A stretch of 33,524 bases of DNA from Acidobacteriota bacterium (lineage in GTDB: Bacteria > Acidobacteriota > UBA4820 > DSQY01): assembly GCA_021813555.1 (NCBI GenBank), contig JAKAKG010000008.1, positions 1-33,524 of the forward strand, read 5' to 3'. The position numbers and the translations under genes are program-made. Positions 14,721 through 24,114 of this stretch are shown piece by piece. Every line of letters starts with the position of its first letter. Positions within the stretch are counted from its first letter, which is position 1. Under the pieces are notes generated by a model. The model was not told the DNA's origin. It saw only the letters and a list, made by a program, of their open reading frames with translations, and searched no databases.

Positions 14721-17393
14721 ATGGACATCCCCAAGCAGTACGACCCGAAGGCCTGCGAGGAGCGTTGGTACCAACACTGGGAGGCGAGCGGCTACTTCAA
14801 GGCCGACTCTTCCTCGGGCAAGCCTCCTTACATCATCGTCATTCCACCGCCCAACGTCACGGGAGTCCTGCACACGGGCCACGCCATGTTCGTGACGCTC
14901 CAGGACATCCTGATCCGCTGGAAGCGGATGCAAGGCTTCGACGCCCTCTGGCTTCCCGGAACAGACCACGCGGGGATCGCCACCCAGATGGTGGTGAGCA
15001 AGGAGCTGGAGAAGGAAGGCCTTCACCGCCGCGACCTGGGCCGAGACGAGTTTATCCAAAGGGTGTGGGAGTGGAGGAAGGAGAAGGGGGACACCATCCT
15101 CCTTCAGCTTCGCCGCCTGGGGGCATCTTGCGATTGGTCCAGGACACGATTCACCCTCGACAAGGATCTCTCACGGGCAGTCCGCAAGGCCTTCGTGGAC
15201 CTCTACAAGGAGGGCCTCATCTATCGCGGGCACTACATGATCAACTGGTGCCCCAAGTGCGGCACCGCCCTCTCCGACCTTGAGGTGGAACACGCGGAGA
15301 CGCAGGGGCACCTGTGGCACGTCCGGTATCCCCTGCAGGGAGGCAAGGAGGGCGAGGGTGTGGTGGTTGCCACGACCCGCCCCGAAACGATGCTGGGCGA
15401 CACGGCCGTGGCGGTCCATCCTGAGGACCCTCGGTACAAGCATCTCGTGGGCAAAAGCCTCATCCTGCCCATCATGGGCCGCCTCGTTCCTATCATCGCG
15501 GACGCCATGGTGGACCGGACCTTCGGGACCGGTGCGGTGAAGATCACCCCCGCCCATGATCCCAACGACTTCGAGGCGGGCAAGCGCCACCATTTGAAGG
15601 AGATTCAGGTCATCGGATTAGACGGCACCATGACGGGCAACGCGGGCCCCTACGAAGGGCAAGACCGGTTCGCGGCCCGAAAGGCCGTCGTGAAGCGTCT
15701 GGAAGCCGAGGGATTCCTGGTGAAAGTGGATGGGCACACCCACGCGGTGGGCCACTGCCAACGCTGCGCCACAGTCGTGGAGCCCGCCGTCTCCACCCAG
15801 TGGTTCCTCAAGATCGGGCCGCTGGCCGAGCCCGCGAGGCAAGCCGTGGAGCGGGGCGAAGTGCGCATCATCCCCGAGCACTGGCAGAAGGTCTACCTGA
15901 ACTGGATGAAGGAGATCCACGACTGGTGCATCTCCAGGCAGATCTGGTGGGGGCACCGGATCCCGGCGTTCTACTGCGACGTGTGCGGAAAGGCTGCCGG
16001 GACCAACGATCCCGATCGCCTCCTCGTGGACATGGAAGACCTCGACGCGTGCCCTTACTGCGGAGGCACGGTGCACCGCGACCCGGACGTGCTCGACACG
16101 TGGTTTTCTTCCCAGCTCTGGCCGTTTTCCACCATGGGCTGGCCGGACCGGACCGAGGACCTTGAGCGATATTACCCCACGACGGTCCTGGAAACGGGCT
16201 ACGACATCCTGTTCTTCTGGGTCGCGCGCATGATCATGGCGGGCCTCAAGTTCACGGGCCGGGCCCCTTTCCGCGACGTGTTTCTTCACGGTTTGGTGCG
16301 GGACGCGAAGGGCCGCAAGATGAGCAAGACCCTCGGCAACGTCATCGACCCCCTCGAGCTCATCGACCTCTACGGAGCCGACGCCGTGCGTTTTACGCTG
16401 GCCATCCTCACGGTCCCCGGGACGGACGTGGCCCTGGACACCAAGCGCATGGAAGGCTACAGGGCCTTCGCCAACAAGCTATGGAACGCGGGACGCTTCG
16501 TGCTCCTGCAGGTGGGCGAGGAGGTTCCGGCGAGGCCCGCCGATGAAGACCTTTCCTACTGGGACCGATGGATTTTGGACGAGTGCGACGAGGCGGCAGC
16601 CCGGGTGAACCAGTCCTTGGAAGGCTACAAGTTCTACGAGGCCTCGGACGCGCTGTACCACTTCGTGTGGCACCGCTTCTGCGACTGGTACGTGGAGGTC
16701 TCCAAGGCGGGTCTAGGCAAGGATGCGCCGGAGTCCAGGCGGCAGGCCACGCGCTGGGTTCTGGTGCACGTGCTGGACACGATCCTCCGCCTCCTCCACC
16801 CCTTCATGCCCTTCATTACCGAGGAGCTTTGGCAGCTCGTGCCCGGTGCGAAGGGAAGCCTGGTCCTTGCCTCCTTCCCGGCGGGTGCGAGCGGAAGCTC
16901 GGATCCGGAACGCGCCGAGGGCATCGAGGCACTCATGGACCTCGTGGCGCGAATCAGAAACGTGAAAGCGGAGAAGGGGATCGCTCCTGGACAACCGGTT
17001 GACCTCATCGTGGCTCCCGCCGATGCCGAGGCGCGCAGGGTTCTCCAGGACCTGTCGCAAGACGAACTCAGGGTGTTGGTCCGCCTGTCCAGCTTGGAGG
17101 TCACCCAGGCCCTCAACCCGGAGGAAGGCTGGACCGCCGGCGTCTCCGCCCGGTACAAGTTCTCCCTGAGAGCGCCGCAGGCGGCCGTGGACGTGGAAGG
17201 CGAGAAGAAGCGCATCGCCTCGGAGTTGAAGAAAGCCACAGCGGAGCGGGATAAGTTCGCGGCCAAACTTCAGAGCCCCTCCTTCGCGGAAAAGGCCCCG
17301 GCGGAAGTGGTGGACAAGACGCGCCGGCTGCAAGCCGAATTCGCGAGAAAAGTGGTGGAGCTGGAGGTGGCCCTGGCCCGCCTGGCCTCTTGA
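14721..17393 (+). CDS. valS: valine--tRNA ligase
   Basis: PPPNVTGVLHTGHAM (HIGH-type), GRKMSKTLGNVIDP (KMSKS), TTRPETMLGDTAVAVHP editing domain, C-terminal coiled coil. Confidence 0.96.
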   Translation: MDIPKQYDPKACEERWYQHWEASGYFKADSSSGKPPYIIVIPPPNVTGVLHTGHAMFVTLQDILIRWKRMQGFDALWLPGTDHAGIATQMVVSKELEKEGLHRRDLGRDEFIQRVWEWRKEKGDTILLQLRRLGASCDWSRTRFTLDKDLSRAVRKAFVDLYKEGLIYRGHYMINWCPKCGTALSDLEVEHAETQGHLWHVRYPLQGGKEGEGVVVATTRPETMLGDTAVAVHPEDPRYKHLVGKSLILPIMGRLVPIIADAMVDRTFGTGAVKITPAHDPNDFEAGKRHHLKEIQVIGLDGTMTGNAGPYEGQDRFAARKAVVKRLEAEGFLVKVDGHTHAVGHCQRCATVVEPAVSTQWFLKIGPLAEPARQAVERGEVRIIPEHWQKVYLNWMKEIHDWCISRQIWWGHRIPAFYCDVCGKAAGTNDPDRLLVDMEDLDACPYCGGTVHRDPDVLDTWFSSQLWPFSTMGWPDRTEDLERYYPTTVLETGYDILFFWVARMIMAGLKFTGRAPFRDVFLHGLVRDAKGRKMSKTLGNVIDPLELIDLYGADAVRFTLAILTVPGTDVALDTKRMEGYRAFANKLWNAGRFVLLQVGEEVPARPADEDLSYWDRWILDECDEAAARVNQSLEGYKFYEASDALYHFVWHRFCDWYVEVSKAGLGKDAPESRRQATRWVLVHVLDTILRLLHPFMPFITEELWQLVPGAKGSLVLASFPAGASGSSDPERAEGIEALMDLVARIRNVKAEKGIAPGQPVDLIVAPADAEARRVLQDLSQDELRVLVRLSSLEVTQALNPEEGWTAGVSARYKFSLRAPQAAVDVEGEKKRIASELKKATAERDKFAAKLQSPSFAEKAPAEVVDKTRRLQAEFARKVVELEVALARLAS

Positions 17394-17419
17394 CAGGTCC
17401 GTCCGGAGCCCCCTACAGT
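17390..17419 (+). promoter_or_regulatory. Sigma70-like promoter TTGACA-N18-TACAGT, overlapping the valS stop
   Basis: Consensus -35; upstream of the 17445 CDS. Confidence 0.5.
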
Positions 17420-17444
17420 GAAGACCTACCGGGGAGGTAGAGCC

Positions 17445-17804
17445 ATGAGGATCGGCGAGCGCGGCGAAAGCAAAATCCCCCTCATCCTGATGATCCTGGT
17501 TTTGGGAGCCACCATCTTCGTCCTCGTGAAGGTGGTGCCCGCCCGGATCAATGCTTATGAATTTAAGGATTTCATCGAAACCTACGCCCGGAACGACTGC
17601 TGGAACCGGACGGAAGAACAGATGAAAAAGGACATCGTGGAGAAGGGCAAGTTTCTCAACTTGCCCGTGGGTCCCGAAAACATCACGATCAATAAGTCGG
17701 GGCCGAACGTCAAGATCGAGGCGAAGTTCGACGTTCCCGTGGATCTCAAGGTCAGGACGTGGGTTTTGCACTACGACTTCACGCAGGATGCTGAGCATTA
17801 TTGA
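17445..17804 (+). CDS. Small single-pass membrane/secreted hypothetical protein (DUF4845-like architecture)
   Basis: GGGGAGGT RBS before ATG at 17445 (internal to the 17418 ORF); TM helix IPLILMILVLGATIFVLVKVVP. Confidence 0.7.
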   Translation: MRIGERGESKIPLILMILVLGATIFVLVKVVPARINAYEFKDFIETYARNDCWNRTEEQMKKDIVEKGKFLNLPVGPENITINKSGPNVKIEAKFDVPVDLKVRTWVLHYDFTQDAEHY

Positions 17805-18784
17805 CCACGAATCTGGCCTTTCGCCCCAAGGTGGAGCTCCACCTTCACCTTGAAGGGTGCCTGACGCCCGCCGAGGCCCTCCTCCTCGCAAGGCGGCACG
17901 GGCTTCAGCTCGGCAAGAACGGCATCCTGGCCCTTTACCGCCACCGCGATTTCGGTGAATTCCTCCGCCATTTCGGCCAGCTTCTGGACCTCTTCAAGGG
18001 CCCGGAAGATCTGGCTTGGCTTTTGGGCCGCGTCCTCGGGCGCCTTCGCCGGCAAGGGGTGATCTATGCTGAAATCCGCGTCTCTCCCTCCGTGTGGGAG
18101 CGGCATGGCCTTCACCCCGCCCCCTGTCTGAAAACGCTCCTGGCCCTCAGGCACACCGCGCCCCTGCCCTTCAATCTCATCGTGGACGCCGTGAGGCAAT
18201 GGGATCGCGCTCTCCTGGAGCGAGACTTGGACCTGGCCTGTGCCTACAAAGGACAAGGTGTCGTGGCCTTTGGACTGGGCGGGGATGAGGCGGCGGCCCC
18301 GGCGGCGCGTTTTGGCGACCTCGCCGAGGAATGCAGGTCGAGGAGACTCCCCGTGGTGCCCCATGCGGGGGAAGCCATGGACGCCGGGGAGGTCGCGTCC
18401 GCCATGGAGGTCTTCCGTCCCCGCAGGATCGGCCACGGGATCGCGGCGGCGGGATCGGAATCGGTCCTGGCTGAGGTGATCCGGCGGGGAGTTCACCTGG
18501 AGGTCTGTCCCACGAGCAACCGCCGCACGGGAGTCATCGGCCCCCGGGAGCGACACCCGCTGGGACTCCTTTGGCGGCGGGGTGTCCACCTCTCCCTGGG
18601 AACGGACGATCCCGCCCTCTTCGGGGCGACCCCGTGTGGCGAGCTTCGCTTCGCCGCGCGAAGCGCGGGCTGGACCCTTGAAGACATGGGCCGCTCTCAG
18701 GTGGCCGCGGCGCGGGCGAGCTTTCTGCCGCCCGGCGCCCGTGAAGCGTTGGTGCGCCGGCTGGAAGCGGGCTGGCCCTTGTGA
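17801..18784 (+). CDS. adenosine deaminase family protein
   Basis: PKVELHLHLEGCLTP, PVVPHAGEAM, RIGHGIAA, LEVCPTSNRRTGV, LSLGTDDPALF. TTG start in a TTGA overlap. Confidence 0.92.
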   Translation: MTTNLAFRPKVELHLHLEGCLTPAEALLLARRHGLQLGKNGILALYRHRDFGEFLRHFGQLLDLFKGPEDLAWLLGRVLGRLRRQGVIYAEIRVSPSVWERHGLHPAPCLKTLLALRHTAPLPFNLIVDAVRQWDRALLERDLDLACAYKGQGVVAFGLGGDEAAAPAARFGDLAEECRSRRLPVVPHAGEAMDAGEVASAMEVFRPRRIGHGIAAAGSESVLAEVIRRGVHLEVCPTSNRRTGVIGPRERHPLGLLWRRGVHLSLGTDDPALFGATPCGELRFAARSAGWTLEDMGRSQVAAARASFLPPGAREALVRRLEAGWPL

Positions 18785-18807
18785 GAACCCCATCCTGCGC
18801 CTAGAAT
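18779..18807 (+). promoter_or_regulatory. Putative promoter TTGTGA-N17-TAGAAT
   Basis: Hexamers at ideal spacing before ATG 18825. Confidence 0.45.
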
Positions 18808-18824
18808 GACCTGGGGAGAGAGCG

Positions 18825-19559
18825 ATGCTGGATCCGGACCTCACGGACGAGGCCCTCTGGGCTCTGGTGCCAACCCTGAGCTTCGAGGACATCCCCGCCC
18901 TTCTTGAACACCGTGCAGCCAAGGAGCAGCACATCCTGAAGGTCCTGACGCGGCCCGACGTGCCCGAGTCGTTCATGGGCCTTATCGCCCGCAGCCGTTG
19001 GGCCGGTAACCTCCGGGTGCAGTTCGCTCTTGTGAACCATCCCAAGACGCCTTCCGGCGACGCCCTCAACCTTGCCAAGTTCCTATTCTGGCGGGACCTG
19101 AACCACGTCTGCCAGAACTTCAAGCTCTCTTCGGAAGTGCGCCATCAGGCGGAGAGCGTGCTTTTCATGCGCCTTCCGGCCATGGCGCTGGGCGAGAAGA
19201 TCGGCCTGGCGCGATTATGCGCGGGGCAGGTTCTCAAAACGCTCCGCGCCGATAAAGATCCGAAGGTGATCCAAGCCCTTCTTGAGAACCCTCGCCTCGT
19301 GGAGGAGGACGTCCTGTATCTCGTGAGCCAGCCGCGAACGGTGGCTCCCGTCCTTGAAACCGTCGCCCGTGACCCGAAGTGGTCGGCGCGGCGGGAGGTG
19401 AGGATCGCCCTTCTCAGAAATCCGAGGACGCCGCTGGCCGCGGCCCTCGCCTTTGTCAGCAGCCTGACCGCCGTGGAAGCACGGGGCTTGATGGATGATC
19501 CCAAGGTTCCCCTGGCCATCCGGCGGATGCTTCAGACACGAGTGGGGAGGTCCAGGTGA
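18825..19559 (+). CDS. Helical/HEAT-like repeat hypothetical protein with two NPKTP-type modules
   Basis: ALVNHPKTPSGDALNLAKFLFWRDL and ALLRNPRTPLAAALAFVSSL; RBS GGGGAGAG. Confidence 0.75.
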   Translation: MLDPDLTDEALWALVPTLSFEDIPALLEHRAAKEQHILKVLTRPDVPESFMGLIARSRWAGNLRVQFALVNHPKTPSGDALNLAKFLFWRDLNHVCQNFKLSSEVRHQAESVLFMRLPAMALGEKIGLARLCAGQVLKTLRADKDPKVIQALLENPRLVEEDVLYLVSQPRTVAPVLETVARDPKWSARREVRIALLRNPRTPLAAALAFVSSLTAVEARGLMDDPKVPLAIRRMLQTRVGRSR

Positions 19560-20473
19560 GCGAACGCAGGGTGGCTTTCGGCCAGAAGCTGGCGCGAGAG
19601 CGGATTCAGCGGGGGGTAAGCATCGATGACCTGTCCATTGCCACCAAGGTTCGGCCCGTGCTCCTCCAGGCCCTCGAGGAGGGGCGGTTCGAGGCTCTGC
19701 CGCCTCCCGTCTTCGTCGAGGGCTACGTCAAGGCCGTGGCGAGGCACCTGGGCCTGGATCCGGAGGCCCTGGGCGCCGAGTACAAGATGCTCGCCATGCC
19801 CGCCTCCTCTGGACAAGCCGGCGTGCAGTCCCGTGATGAGGCCGAGTCTCCGGCGAGCAGGGGATGGCTCCTGTGGATTCTGGGTATCGTACTTCTAGGC
19901 GGGCTCGGATACGGGGCCTACGTGCTTGTGTCCGGAGGCGGCTGGGGCCGTGAAGGCTCGGCGGTCGATGCGGGACACAACGTAGCCGAAGGCGGCTCTC
20001 CGCGGCCATCTCGGAAAGTTGAGGAACCGCGGCCGGCCGCTCCGGCGCCCGAAAGCGCGCCATCGGAGCAGCCTTTGACGGCGGCCTCCACACCGCCGGC
20101 CTCGGGAACCCAAGCCCCAGGCTCAACGCCCCCGGCCCCTATACCCGCCGCACCTGAACCCGCCCCTCTCCCTTCAGCGCCCGCTCCGCAGGCTCCGCTC
20201 GCCTTGGAAAACCAGCCCAAGGGAGACCTCGCCTTCATCGTGACCCAACCCTGCTGGTGCGAAGCCTGGGCGGATGGACAGCGAAAGGTCTATCGTGAAT
20301 TAACGCCGGGGGAGAAGTTCTCCCTCGCGGGGAAAAGCTTCAAAGTGAGCCTGGGCAACGCCTCGGGCGTGGCTCTCTTTTATCACGGGGAGAGAGTCCC
20401 CCTGCCCCAAGGGGAAGGACGAGTCGTGCACGACCTGCTGCTGCCGGGCGGAATGGGGGTTACCCACCCTTGA
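19556..20473 (+). CDS. RodZ-like protein: N-terminal HTH, single TM helix, Pro/Ala-rich periplasmic linker, C-terminal DUF4115-like domain
   Basis: FGQKLARERIQRGVSIDDLSIATKVRPVLLQALEEGRFEALPPPVFVEGYVKAVARHLGLDP; TM WLLWILGIVLLGGLGYGAYVLV; C-terminal FIVTQPCWCEAWADGQRKVYRELTPGEKFSLAG. Confidence 0.88.
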   Translation: MSERRVAFGQKLARERIQRGVSIDDLSIATKVRPVLLQALEEGRFEALPPPVFVEGYVKAVARHLGLDPEALGAEYKMLAMPASSGQAGVQSRDEAESPASRGWLLWILGIVLLGGLGYGAYVLVSGGGWGREGSAVDAGHNVAEGGSPRPSRKVEEPRPAAPAPESAPSEQPLTAASTPPASGTQAPGSTPPAPIPAAPEPAPLPSAPAPQAPLALENQPKGDLAFIVTQPCWCEAWADGQRKVYRELTPGEKFSLAGKSFKVSLGNASGVALFYHGERVPLPQGEGRVVHDLLLPGGMGVTHP

Positions 20474-21627
20474 GCCACCCCATCGTCGAGAGGATCCTTT
20501 CAGGGCAGGCACCGCCGCAGCTCAAGCAGGCCGCGGCCAGGGGGGCGCTCCCGATTCCGCGGGAGGACCTTATCGAGCTCTGGGTCCTGCTCAGGTCTGA
20601 CGCGGACGAAGAAGTCCGCATGGCCTGCAAGGAGAACCTCGCCGAGGTGAGCGAGAGCGAATGGAAGGAGATCCTCCCGGTCCACGCCTTCGACCCTCGC
20701 GCCCTTGATTTTTACGTACGCGTCCTGGGGAAGAACCAAGCCCTCCTCCAAGCGGTGTTGAAAAACAAGGGCGTCGCCACCGAAACCCTCGAGTGGCTCG
20801 CCCTGAACACCACGGGACCTTCTCTGGATGTGCTGCTGGACAACCAGGTGCGGCTCATCAGCTCTCCGTCCATCGTGGTGGCCATGCTCGCCAACAACGG
20901 TCTTGAACCGACCCAGGTGCGCCGCATCTTCGACCTCGCGGAGCAGTTCTTCAGGGATCACTCGGAGATCCCCGCTCTGCTGGAGCTGCGATTTGGCCTG
21001 AAGCTGGGGCACGCGGGGGGAGAGTTCGCTCCGGAACTGCCCGAGGAGGAGGCGGCGGCCCTTCCAGCGGAAGGGGAGGGCGAACTCCGTCCGGAAGACT
21101 TCCTCGCCGATCCCGAGGTTCTGGCCGCGGCGGAGGCGGAGATTCCCCCCGAAGCCCTCGTGGACGATTCCCTGAGCCAGGAGGCCTTCGACGGCCTCTA
21201 TCAGCGGATTCTGAGCATGAGCGTACCCGCCAAGATCTCCCTGGCCCTCAAGGGGAACAGGGAGGCTCGGGGCCTCCTCATTCGAGACAGCAACCGCGTG
21301 GTGCAGGCGGCCGTTCTGGAGTCCCCCAAGTTGACCGACGCAGAGGTTGAAGGCATAGCCAAACTGAGAAGCCTCTCCGACGACCTCATGCGGAAGATCG
21401 CGCGGAACAAGGAGTGGATCAAAAAGTATCCGGTTCTCAAGGCCCTGGCCACCAACCCCAAGACCCCCCCGGGCATCGCCATCGTGCTCATCAACCGCCT
21501 GCTGGATTTCGACCTTAAGATGCTCCTGAAGGACAAGAACGTGGGCGAGGTCGTCAGGCGCGAGGCCAAGCGCATCTACATCGCCCGCACCACGCGCAAG
21601 GTGATCTCTTACCGGAAGGGCGGCTGA
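20470..21627 (+). CDS. Helical repeat hypothetical protein (HEAT-like) with a C-terminal NPKTP module
   Basis: TTG start in a TTGA overlap; VLKALATNPKTPPGIAIVLINRLLDFDLKMLLKDKNVGEVVRREAKR. Confidence 0.75.
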   Translation: MSHPIVERILSGQAPPQLKQAAARGALPIPREDLIELWVLLRSDADEEVRMACKENLAEVSESEWKEILPVHAFDPRALDFYVRVLGKNQALLQAVLKNKGVATETLEWLALNTTGPSLDVLLDNQVRLISSPSIVVAMLANNGLEPTQVRRIFDLAEQFFRDHSEIPALLELRFGLKLGHAGGEFAPELPEEEAAALPAEGEGELRPEDFLADPEVLAAAEAEIPPEALVDDSLSQEAFDGLYQRILSMSVPAKISLALKGNREARGLLIRDSNRVVQAAVLESPKLTDAEVEGIAKLRSLSDDLMRKIARNKEWIKKYPVLKALATNPKTPPGIAIVLINRLLDFDLKMLLKDKNVGEVVRREAKRIYIARTTRKVISYRKGG

Positions 21628-21665
21628 TCGCCAAGACCCCAAGCCGGGAGGGTTCGGTCAGGGCC

Positions 21666-21694
21666 TTGCGCGGGGAGGCCCATTGAGGTAACCT
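21666..21694 (+). promoter_or_regulatory. Possible promoter TTGCGC-N17-TAACCT overlapped by palindrome TGAGGT-A-ACCTCA (21684-21696)
   Basis: Hexamers at 17-bp spacing and a perfect 6-1-6 inverted repeat over the -10. Confidence 0.4.
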
Positions 21695-21721
21695 CAGACA
21701 TTGTCGGCCGCAGGGAGAGGA

Positions 21722-22375
21722 ATGGACAACCGGGAGAGGACCTTCTACGACATCCTCGGATTGAGCGCTGAGGCCACACCGGCCCAGATCAGCGGCGCCT
21801 TCAGAACCCTGGTGAAAGAACACCATCCGGACCGGTTCAAGGATTCCGCCCGGAAGGCCGAGGCGGAGCGCTTCCTGAAGGAGGTGACGGAGGCGTACAA
21901 CACGCTCTGCCGTCCCACCCTCCGGCAGGAGTACGACCGATCCCTGGCGCGGCCCCAGAGCAGCGCCGTCCAGAAGAGCTCCCAGGAGCAGGTAAGGGAG
22001 CTCGTGGGCGGCGGCATCGCCCGGTTCCGGAGCGGCGACTACACCTCGGCCCTGGCCATGTTCGATCATGTCCTGCGCATGGACCCCACCAACGATCAGG
22101 CCCTGTTCCACGGAGGCATGATCCGGCTGCGCAATCCCAAATGGCGCAATCAGGGGACCCAGCAGGTGGAGCGTGCCATTGAAGTCAACCCGTACAGCGC
22201 GGCCTACGTGACGGCCTATGCCGAGTTCCTCTTGGAGAACGGGCTCAACATCAGGGCCCAGAGGCTCCTCGAGTCGGCGCTGGACAATCATCCCACGGAC
22301 CTCGGCCTGCAGAATCTTCTCGCTCAGGCGCGCGGAGACAAGCCCTCGGGCTTCTCCCTGTTCAGAAAGAAATAG
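21722..22375 (+). CDS. DnaJ-domain protein with C-terminal TPR-like region
   Basis: TFYDILGLSAEATPAQISGAFRTLVKEHHPDRF (J domain with HPD), then tandem helical repeats. ATG at 21722 preceded by GGGAGAGG. Confidence 0.87.
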   Translation: MDNRERTFYDILGLSAEATPAQISGAFRTLVKEHHPDRFKDSARKAEAERFLKEVTEAYNTLCRPTLRQEYDRSLARPQSSAVQKSSQEQVRELVGGGIARFRSGDYTSALAMFDHVLRMDPTNDQALFHGGMIRLRNPKWRNQGTQQVERAIEVNPYSAAYVTAYAEFLLENGLNIRAQRLLESALDNHPTDLGLQNLLAQARGDKPSGFSLFRKK

Positions 22376-22376
22376 A

Positions 22377-23138
22377 ATGAAAGTCAGGGCCAGCGGCGCC
22401 ACCGACGTGGGAAAGAAGCGGACCAACAACGAGGACGCCTTCACCATCCGAAGCGAACAGAACCTTTACGTGGTGGCGGACGGCATGGGCGGACACTCCT
22501 CCGGTGAGGTGGCCTCTCAGCTCGCCGTGAGCCACATCAACGCCTTCTTCGACAGGCACAGCCTGGATGAGGATTCGACGTGGCCCTACCCGTACGACGA
22601 GGCGTTTTCGTTCTCGGCCAACAAGGTGCGCACGGCCATCGCCATCGCCAACGACCGCATCCAGCGCTACTCCACCGAACACCCCGAATCCCGAGGCATG
22701 GGGACCACAGTCGTCGCGGCCCTCGTGGACCGGGAGGACCTGGTCATCTGCCACGTGGGCGACAGCCGCGCGTACCATTTCAGCGAAGGCAAGCTCAGCC
22801 TCGTGACGGCGGACCATTCCTGGGTGAGCGAGCAGGTTCGCATGGGTTTGCTCTCGGAAGAGGAGGCCAGCCGCCATCCCCTGCGCAACGTCATCACGAA
22901 GGCTCTGGGCACCAGGGACCAGGCGGAGGCGGACGTGGCGCAGGTGAAGCTCGCCGTGGGCGACCGCGTTCTGCTGTGCACGGACGGTCTGAACAGCATG
23001 GCCAGCGACGCCGAGATTTCCGCTGTCATGGCGCGGCGTCTGGACCTGGACGCCACGTGCAAGGCGCTGCTCCTCCTCGCCAATGAGAAGGGGGGAGAGG
23101 ACAACATCACCGTTATCGTGATCGAACGCGTCGCGTAA
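22377..23138 (+). CDS. PP2C-family serine/threonine protein phosphatase
   Basis: ASGATDVGKKRTNNEDAF, VVADGMGGHSSGEVAS, VCHVGDSRAY-type motif (VICHVGDSRAYHF), LLCTDGLNSM, GGEDNITVIVIE. The ORF track start at 22218 is upstream of the real ATG at 22377. Confidence 0.93.
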   Translation: MKVRASGATDVGKKRTNNEDAFTIRSEQNLYVVADGMGGHSSGEVASQLAVSHINAFFDRHSLDEDSTWPYPYDEAFSFSANKVRTAIAIANDRIQRYSTEHPESRGMGTTVVAALVDREDLVICHVGDSRAYHFSEGKLSLVTADHSWVSEQVRMGLLSEEEASRHPLRNVITKALGTRDQAEADVAQVKLAVGDRVLLCTDGLNSMASDAEISAVMARRLDLDATCKALLLLANEKGGEDNITVIVIERVA

Positions 23139-23184
23139 GAGGCGGCGCGCGAGCTCCCTCAAGGGGAGAGGACCCTCGCGAACC

Positions 23185-23213
23185 TTGACAGGCGAAGGGT
23201 CTGCCCCTAAACT
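23185..23213 (+). promoter_or_regulatory. Sigma70-like promoter TTGACA-N17-TAAACT for tRNA-Leu
   Basis: Consensus -35 and correct spacing immediately upstream of the tRNA. Confidence 0.65.
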
Positions 23214-23221
23214 TCCTCAGG

Positions 23222-23308
23222 GCCGAAGTGGCGGAACTGGCAGACGCAGCGGACTCAAAATCCGCCGTGGGCAACCACTTGGGGGTTCGAGTCCCCCCTT
23301 CGGCACCA
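23222..23308 (+). tRNA. tRNA-Leu (anticodon CAA), CCA encoded
   Basis: Acceptor GCCGAAG/CTTCGGC, anticodon stem GCGGA-CTCAAAA-TCCGC, T arm GGGGGTTCGAGTCCCCC, extra long variable arm, terminal CCA. Confidence 0.95.
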
Positions 23309-23338
23309 CGCTCATCCCACGCGCCAGCGCCGATCGGT

Positions 23339-24082
23339 TTACATATACATGCCGCCGTTCACGGAGAGGGTCTGGCCCGTGACGTACGCCGCGTCCTCGC
23401 TCAGGAGGAAGGCGATGCCCTTGGCCACGTCGTTCGGTGTTCCCATGCGGCGCATGGGGATGATGGAGGCCATCTGCTCCTTCTGCTGTTCCGTGAGCTT
23501 CTCCGTCATGGCCGTGAGGATGAAGCCCGGTGCCACGGCGTTGCAGGTGACGTTCCGGGAGGCCAGCTCCCTGGCTACCACCTTCGTGAAGCCTATGAGG
23601 CCCGCCTTGCTCGCCACGTAGTTGGCCTGTCCCGGGTTCCCCATGAGCCCCACCACGGAAGCCACGTTCACGATGCGCCCGTAGCGCTGGCCGATCATGG
23701 GCTTGGTGGCGATCTGGGTGAGCTGGAAGGCGCCCGTGAGGTTCACCGAAAGGACCGCGTCCCAGTCTTCGGGCTTCATGCGCATGAGGAGGCTGTCGCG
23801 CGTGATGCCCGCATTATTCACGAGCAGTTCCAGGCGGCCTTCCTTGTCCACGATGGAAGTCACGGCGGCTTCGCACGAAGCGCGGTCCGCCACGTTGAGC
23901 TGGATGGGGACTATCTGAAGGCCCTTGGCATTCAGGAGGCGGGCGCTAGCGGACATGGCCTCCAGATTGATGTCCGCGCCGTAGACGTTGGCCCCCTCGG
24001 AGGAGAGGAGTTCGGCGACGGCCAGTCCGATGCCCTGGGCGGCACCGGTGACGAGGGCGACCCTACGGTCAAAACGTCCCAT
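23339..24082 (-). CDS. fabG: 3-oxoacyl-[ACP] reductase
   Basis: RVALVTGAAQGIGLAVAELL, NNAGITRDSLLMRM, YGRIVNVASVVGLMGNPGQANYVASKAG; start ATG 24082 inside the longer ORF. Confidence 0.94.
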   Translation of the reverse strand: MGRFDRRVALVTGAAQGIGLAVAELLSSEGANVYGADINLEAMSASARLLNAKGLQIVPIQLNVADRASCEAAVTSIVDKEGRLELLVNNAGITRDSLLMRMKPEDWDAVLSVNLTGAFQLTQIATKPMIGQRYGRIVNVASVVGLMGNPGQANYVASKAGLIGFTKVVARELASRNVTCNAVAPGFILTAMTEKLTEQQKEQMASIIPMRRMGTPNDVAKGIAFLLSEDAAYVTGQTLSVNGGMYM

Positions 24083-24114
24083 GGCTATCTCTCCTAAAGA
24101 GCGTTCAGGGCCTC

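Noticed and set aside
16713-17891. 392-aa minus-strand ORF over valS 3' end
   Set aside because: Shadow ORF; crosses a good plus-strand gene boundary and promoter.
17798-19123. 441-aa minus-strand ORF antisense to adenosine deaminase and the following gene
   Set aside because: Shadow ORF over clearly coding plus-strand genes; no motif.
20500-21642. 380-aa minus-strand ORF opposite the NPKTP-module protein
   Set aside because: Antisense shadow; the plus frame has module homology and translational coupling.
23228-24097. 289-aa plus-strand ORF starting within tRNA-Leu
   Set aside because: Begins inside a clear tRNA and runs antisense to fabG.
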